From positions 1-9,399 of the forward strand of contig CAMCHB010000039.1 in the NCBI GenBank assembly GCA_945874585.1: DNA of 9,399 nucleotides, in the 5' to 3' direction. The DNA is from an uncultured Clostridium sp. (GTDB taxonomy: Bacteria > Bacillota > Clostridia > TANB77 > CAG-508). Shown here one piece after another: positions 5,849-9,399 of the stretch (within the stretch, counting starts at the first letter, position 1; each line of letters starts with the position of its first letter). Made by a program: the position numbers and the translations under genes. The notes under the pieces are model-generated. The model was given only the letters and a program-made list of their open reading frames with translations, had not been told where the DNA came from and did no database searches.

Positions 5849-6805
5849 ATGATTAAAACAAGAAAAGTGGCCTTAGTTGGTACCGGTTTTGTTGGAATGA
5901 GTATGGTGTATGCTTTGTTAAATAGAGGAACTGTAGATGAAATTGTATTGATTGATATTGCAAAAGATAAAACAGTAGGGGAAGCAATGGATATTTCACA
6001 TGGTATTCCATTTACTGCAGGAGATATGAAGGTAAAAGCTGGTGAATATGATGATTGTAAAGATGCAGACGTTGTTGTTATAACAGCAGGTGTTCCACAA
6101 AAGCCAGGACAAACTAGATTAGAATTAGCTAAAACAAACACGAAAATTATGGAGGATATTACAAAAAGTGTCATGGCAAGTGGATTTGATGGAATTTTTG
6201 TCATAGCAAGTAATCCTGTTGATTTAATGAGTTATGTTGTTCAAAAAGTTTCTAAATTGCCAAAAGAAAGAGTCATTGGATCAGGTACTTTACTAGATAC
6301 AGCAAGATTACGTTATATGCTAGCAGAGCGTTTACACGTATCTAGCAAAGATGTTCATGCTTATATTATGGGAGAACATGGAGATTCATCTTTCTTCCCA
6401 TGGTCACATGCTTATATTGGATGCAAGAGTTTAACAAAATGGTACCAAGAAAAAGGTATGGATGTAAATGAATTAGAAAAAATTCATGAAGAAGTAGTAC
6501 AAGCCGCTTATGAAATTATCAACAAAAAACGAGCAACTTATTATGGTATAGGAGTAAGTCTAAGTCGTTTAGTGGAAGCAATTTTCCGCGATGAAAATGC
6601 TATTTTACCAGTTTCTACGTTAATAAATGGAGAATATGGTAATGAAGGAATTTACATTGGTGTTCCAGCTATTATAGGCAAAGATGGATTAAAAGAAATT
6701 GTTCAAATTGAATTAAATGAACAAGAACAAGAAAAATTTAATCACAGTGTACAGACTTTAAAAGATATGCTTCATAGCGAAATAGAACCTTTATTAAATG
6801 CATAA
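5849..6805 (+). CDS. ldh: L-lactate dehydrogenase (NAD+-dependent, FBP-activated type)
   Basis: The enzyme reduces pyruvate to L-lactate with NADH in the cytoplasm, regenerating NAD+ in fermentation. The 318 residues are family length. Visible are the Rossmann loop GTGFVG (11-16), the acidic residue for NAD binding (Asp36), KPGQTR (85-90), where Gln88 marks lactate rather than malate specificity, SNPVDL (121-126), the Asp150/Arg153 pair in GSGTLLDTAR, and the catalytic His177 in GEHGDS. Arg155 and His170 correspond to the fructose-1,6-bisphosphate site residues R173 and H188 of Bacillus LDH, so allosteric activation is likely. The ATG at 5849 is chosen for AAAGGAG at 5834-5840. An in-frame ATG at 5795 lies inside the promoter and adds a non-homologous tail. 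Single-gene unit. Confidence 0.97.
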   Translation: MIKTRKVALVGTGFVGMSMVYALLNRGTVDEIVLIDIAKDKTVGEAMDISHGIPFTAGDMKVKAGEYDDCKDADVVVITAGVPQKPGQTRLELAKTNTKIMEDITKSVMASGFDGIFVIASNPVDLMSYVVQKVSKLPKERVIGSGTLLDTARLRYMLAERLHVSSKDVHAYIMGEHGDSSFFPWSHAYIGCKSLTKWYQEKGMDVNELEKIHEEVVQAAYEIINKKRATYYGIGVSLSRLVEAIFRDENAILPVSTLINGEYGNEGIYIGVPAIIGKDGLKEIVQIELNEQEQEKFNHSVQTLKDMLHSEIEPLLNA

Positions 6806-6816
6806 AGATCGATTCC

Positions 6817-6857
6817 AAAAGAACACTTGCTTTTGATTAGAGCAAGTGTTCTTTTTT
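6817..6857 (+). terminator. Terminator of ldh
   Basis: AAAAGAACACTTGCT (6817-6831) pairs with AGCAAGTGTTCTTTT (6841-6855) around a 9-base loop, with the T run at 6852-6857. It is a strong 15-pair intrinsic terminator 11 bases after the ldh stop codon. Confidence 0.92.
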
Positions 6858-6873
6858 CGTATGGATTAAGATA

Positions 6874-6902
6874 TTGTAAAAAGAGAAGAAATATTATATA
6901 AT
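6874..6902 (+). promoter_or_regulatory. Promoter of trpS-obg
   Basis: TTGTAA (6874-6879), a 17-base spacer and a perfect TATAAT (6897-6902). The leader would be only about 38 bases, too short for a T-box, so tRNA-dependent control of trpS is not expected here. Confidence 0.72.
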
Positions 6903-6946
6903 AGACAGCATAAATAGAAGAGAAGAAGTGGGGGAAAGTAATCAAT

Positions 6947-7951
6947 ATGATAAAAAAAGATAGAATTTTAACAGGAGATCGTCCAACAGGAAATTTGCAT
7001 ATTGGCCATTATTTTGGTTCTTTAAAAACACGTTTAAAATTACAAGATGAATATGAAACTTATCTTGAAGTAGCAGATGTGCAGGCTTTAACAGATAATT
7101 TTAACAATCCAGAGAAAGTACAGAGAAATGTAAAAGAAATTGTAATGGATCAATTATCAGTGGGAATTGATCCTCAAAAGGCGACTTTTTTTGTCCAATC
7201 TATGATACCAGAAATTGCAGAATTAACGGTATTTTATTCAAATTTAGTAACAATTTCGAGATTGGAAAGGAATCCGACCGTAAAAACAGAAATAGCCCAA
7301 AAAAGAACATTATTTGGAGAAAGTGTAAGCTATGGCTTTTTAGGTTATCCAATCAGTCAAGCAGCAGATATTACAGCATTTAAAGGGACAATCATTCCAG
7401 TAGGAGAAGATCAATTACCACTAATCGAACAGTGCCGCGAAATTGTAAAAAAATTTAATTCGATTTATGGGGAAACACTTCAAATGCCAAAAGCAATGTT
7501 AAGCGAAAATAAAAGGATTAAAGGTTTGGATGGCAATGAAAAAATGGGAAAATCATTGGGAAATGCAATTTATTTAAAAGATAATGATGATGAGATTTCT
7601 CGAAAAGTAATGTCAGCAGTAACAGATCCAAAAAGAATTCGAAAAGATGATTTAGGAAATCCAGATGTATGTATGGTAGCCTATTATCACCATTTATTTA
7701 GTGAAAAAGAGGTACCAACTATTTGTCAGGAATGCAGAGAAGGAAAAAGAGGATGTGTTGCTTGTAAAAAAGAGTTAATTGCGAATATTATTGAACATTT
7801 AAAACCAATTCGTGAAAGAAGAAGAATTTATGAAGAGAATCCAGAACTTGTGGATAAGATACTAATGGAGGGAACAAAAAAAGCAAGATTAACAGCTTCT
7901 GAAACTATGAAAGAAGTAAAAAAGGCAATGAAATTAGATTATAAAATTTAA
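6947..7951 (+). CDS. trpS: Tryptophanyl-tRNA synthetase with cysteine cluster
   Basis: TrpRS charges tRNA-Trp with tryptophan using ATP in the cytoplasm. This 334-residue class I synthetase shows the first signature in LTGDRPTGNLHIGHYFGS (HIGH at 18-21), the family segment RLERNPTVKTE (105-115), GYPISQAADI (133-142), PVGEDQ (151-156), and the second signature as KMGKS (199-203) instead of KMSKS. The C-terminal part holds Cys242, Cys260, Cys263, Cys270 and Cys273. The spacing C-x20-C-x6-C-x2-C resembles the [4Fe-4S] site described for Thermotoga maritima TrpRS. The ATG at 6947 has only a weak G-rich ribosome binding site (GGGGG at 6930-6934, 12 bases upstream). obg follows after 39 bases with no terminator, so they are likely co-transcribed. 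Confidence 0.96.
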   Translation: MIKKDRILTGDRPTGNLHIGHYFGSLKTRLKLQDEYETYLEVADVQALTDNFNNPEKVQRNVKEIVMDQLSVGIDPQKATFFVQSMIPEIAELTVFYSNLVTISRLERNPTVKTEIAQKRTLFGESVSYGFLGYPISQAADITAFKGTIIPVGEDQLPLIEQCREIVKKFNSIYGETLQMPKAMLSENKRIKGLDGNEKMGKSLGNAIYLKDNDDEISRKVMSAVTDPKRIRKDDLGNPDVCMVAYYHHLFSEKEVPTICQECREGKRGCVACKKELIANIIEHLKPIRERRRIYEENPELVDKILMEGTKKARLTASETMKEVKKAMKLDYKI

Positions 7952-7963
7952 AGAAAGGGGATA

Positions 7964-7978
7964 ATGTTTTTACATTAG
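7964..7978 (+). other. Possible leader mini-ORF before obg
   Basis: The only good purine-rich ribosome binding site in the trpS-obg gap, AAAGGGG (7954-7960), is followed by an ATG at 7964 that reads MFLH and stops at 7976-7978. A second tiny frame, ATG at 7983 reading MKLCL, overlaps the obg start and stops at 7998-8000. Both may be chance. The spacing of the site to the 7964 ATG (3 bases) is short. Confidence 0.3.
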
Positions 7979-7990
7979 AACAATGAAATT

Positions 7991-9271
7991 ATGTTTGTAG
8001 ATTATGCTAAAATAATAATTAGATCAGGTGATGGCGGAAATGGAGCACGATCTTTTCGAAGAGAAAAATACGTAGCAGCAGGAGGCCCTGACGGAGGCGA
8101 TGGTGGAAAAGGTGGAGACATTATTTTTCGAGTGGATCCAGATCAAAATACGTTAATTGATTTTCGCTATCATAAAAAATTTAAAGCTGAAAATGGGGAA
8201 AATGGTAGTGGTTCCAATTGTTATGGGAAAAGTGGAAAAGATTTATATGTTGATGTACCAATTGGAACAGTGGTAAAAGATGCATCAACCGGAAAAGTTA
8301 TTGCCGATTTATCACGTGAAAAAGAGGAAAAAAGAGTTTTACAAGGCGGTAGAGGCGGAAAAGGAAACGCACATTTTGCAACTTCAACAAGACAAGTTCC
8401 TAATTTTGCACAAGAAGGTGAAAAGGGAATTGAATTAGAAGTTATATTGGAATTAAAATTGTTGGCTGATGTAGGACTAATTGGATATCCCAATGTAGGA
8501 AAATCTACGATATTATCGAGAGTAACTTCTGCAAGACCTAAAATAGCAAATTATGAATTTACTACAATTCAGCCTAATTTAGGTGTTGTTAAAAATGAAT
8601 ATGGTGATAGTTTTGTGATGGCAGATATCCCAGGAATAATTGAAGGAGCAAGTAGTGGAGTCGGTTTAGGAATACAATTTTTAAGACACATTGAACGAAC
8701 AAGATTATTATTACATGTAATTGATGTATCTGGCTTTTCAGGAAGAGACACTGTGAAAGATTTTTATACGATCCATAATGAATTAAAAAAATATAGCGAA
8801 AAATTAAGTAAAAGAAAACAAATTATAGTAGCTAATAAAATTGATGTTATGCAGGATGAAAATCAGTATAAAAAATTGGAAGATTTAGCCCATAAAGAAG
8901 GATTGGAAATATTTAAAGTATCAGCAGCAACAGGATTAGGGCTAAAAGAACTAATGAATGTTGTAGCAAAGGAACTAAAGACATTACCACAACAAGACAT
9001 AAAAGAAGAAATAGAAGAAGATGTAGTATATACATTAAATCATAAAAAGGACGATTATACGATTACAATACAAGATGGTGTTTATGTTGTGGAAGGAGAA
9101 GCTATTGAAAAAATATTAAGACGTATCAATATGGAAGATAACGAATCTTTATATTATTTTCAAAAGTGTATTAGAAATTTAGGTGTAGAAGATAAATTAA
9201 AAGCTATGGGAATAAAAGAAGGAGATACTGTTAAATTTGTTATTTGGGAATTTGAATGGTATAATTCATAA
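7991..9271 (+). CDS. obg: Obg/CgtA ribosome-associated GTPase
   Basis: Obg is an essential GTPase that binds the large ribosomal subunit and links ribosome maturation to (p)ppGpp and stress responses. The 426 residues show all three domains. The glycine-rich Obg fold is at about 1-158 (GDGGNGARSFRREKY, GGPDGGDGGKGGD). The G domain runs about 159-330: G1 GYPNVGKS (165-172), switch I FTTIQPNLG, G3 DIPG (212-215), G4 NKID (282-285) and G5 SAA (311-313). The OCT/DUF1967 C-terminal domain covers about 345-426. The ATG at 7991 gives the standard MFVDYAKI start, and an in-frame TAG at 7976-7978 excludes a longer form, but no ribosome binding site is close by. In many Bacillota obg follows rplU-rpmA; here it follows trpS. 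Confidence 0.97.
   Translation: MFVDYAKIIIRSGDGGNGARSFRREKYVAAGGPDGGDGGKGGDIIFRVDPDQNTLIDFRYHKKFKAENGENGSGSNCYGKSGKDLYVDVPIGTVVKDASTGKVIADLSREKEEKRVLQGGRGGKGNAHFATSTRQVPNFAQEGEKGIELEVILELKLLADVGLIGYPNVGKSTILSRVTSARPKIANYEFTTIQPNLGVVKNEYGDSFVMADIPGIIEGASSGVGLGIQFLRHIERTRLLLHVIDVSGFSGRDTVKDFYTIHNELKKYSEKLSKRKQIIVANKIDVMQDENQYKKLEDLAHKEGLEIFKVSAATGLGLKELMNVVAKELKTLPQQDIKEEIEEDVVYTLNHKKDDYTITIQDGVYVVEGEAIEKILRRINMEDNESLYYFQKCIRNLGVEDKLKAMGIKEGDTVKFVIWEFEWYNS
8308..8323 (+). promoter_or_regulatory. parS-like sequence inside obg
   Basis: TTTATCACGTGAAAAA matches the Bacillus parS consensus TGTTTCACGTGAAACA at 13 of 16 positions, including the whole central TCACGTGAAA. It lies in coding sequence (Leu-Ser-Arg-Glu-Lys), about 6.7 kb downstream of parB. 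ParB sites inside genes near the origin are known, but a chance match is possible. Confidence 0.35.
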
Positions 9272-9308
9272 AAAAGGACAAAGATGATTTCATCTTTGTC
9301 CCTTTTTT
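9271..9308. terminator. Terminator after obg, probably bidirectional
   Basis: GGACAAAGATGA (9276-9287) pairs with TCATCTTTGTCC (9290-9301). One C at 9302 is bulged, and the A run 9271-9275 faces the T run 9303-9308. It starts at the last base of the obg stop codon. Confidence 0.87.
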
Positions 9309-9325
9309 CTCTAACAAGAGTGATA

Positions 9326-9399
9326 TTAAAAAGAAGTTTTTACATCTTCTTCATTTAGAGAAAAGTTTTTAATAATTCGTCCATAAAGAAAAAATTCGC
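9326..9399 (-). CDS. Probable C-terminal end of a convergent gene (partial)
   Basis: On the - strand one frame stays open from the window edge (9397) to a TAA at 9326-9328. It gives 23 residues that include FFLYGRIIKNF and NEEDVKTSF. It ends 17 bases from the terminator, which would serve both genes. The length is too short to recognise a family. The other two - strand frames are not better supported. Confidence 0.4.
   Translation of the reverse strand, partial: EFFLYGRIIKNFSLNEEDVKTSF

Noticed and set aside
5785..6204. 139-residue - strand frame opposite ldh
   Set aside because: Antisense shadow of a strongly conserved gene, overlapping the ldh promoter.
6858..6946. T-box leader for trpS
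   Set aside because: The predicted transcript leader is under 40 bases. No T-box sequence (TGGnACCGCG-like) or anti-terminator is present.

Overview
The window looks like one end of a draft contig from a low-GC (roughly one third G+C by eye) Gram-positive bacterium, most likely an anaerobic Clostridia-type member of the Bacillota. The support is strong AGGAGG-type ribosome binding sites, TTGNNN-17-TATAAT promoters, the parA-parB-DUF4446 gene order, CCA-encoding tRNA genes, an allosteric-type L-lactate dehydrogenase, and a tryptophanyl-tRNA synthetase with a cysteine cluster. No genus can be assigned safely. The first 47 bases are not genomic: they are an untrimmed Illumina Nextera adapter with an i5 index. 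Genomic sequence starts at 48, inside parA.

Layout. 48-2131 (+): the chromosome partitioning pair ParA (5' end missing) and ParB, followed by a DUF4446 membrane-anchored protein. A bidirectional terminator separates this run from a convergent small membrane protein gene (2171-2533, -). 2684-2906 (+): two serine tRNA genes (anticodons UGA and GCU) behind a strong promoter and ended by a terminator. Next is a long near-perfect palindrome. 3123-4358 (+): a glutamate/dicarboxylate-transporter-fold symporter with unusual substrate and cation motifs, behind its own promoter. 4404-5711 (-): an unrecognised 111-residue protein with its own strong promoter, and a patatin-like phospholipase gene broken by a frameshift. 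5849-6805 (+): L-lactate dehydrogenase as a single-gene unit with promoter and terminator. 6947-9271 (+): trpS and obg, probably one transcript. A terminator and the tail of a probable convergent gene (-) close the window.

The genes are mainly housekeeping: chromosome segregation, serine and tryptophan decoding, ribosome-associated GTPase function, fermentation to lactate and solute uptake. I see no defence system, mobile element, CRISPR array or secondary-metabolite cluster, and nothing that amounts to a new system. The items that deserve a second look are the adapter artefact, the probable iron-sulfur cluster site in TrpRS, the altered motifs in the transporter, the split phospholipase gene, the palindrome at 2938-2978, a parS-like site inside obg, and the unusual translation-initiation region of obg.
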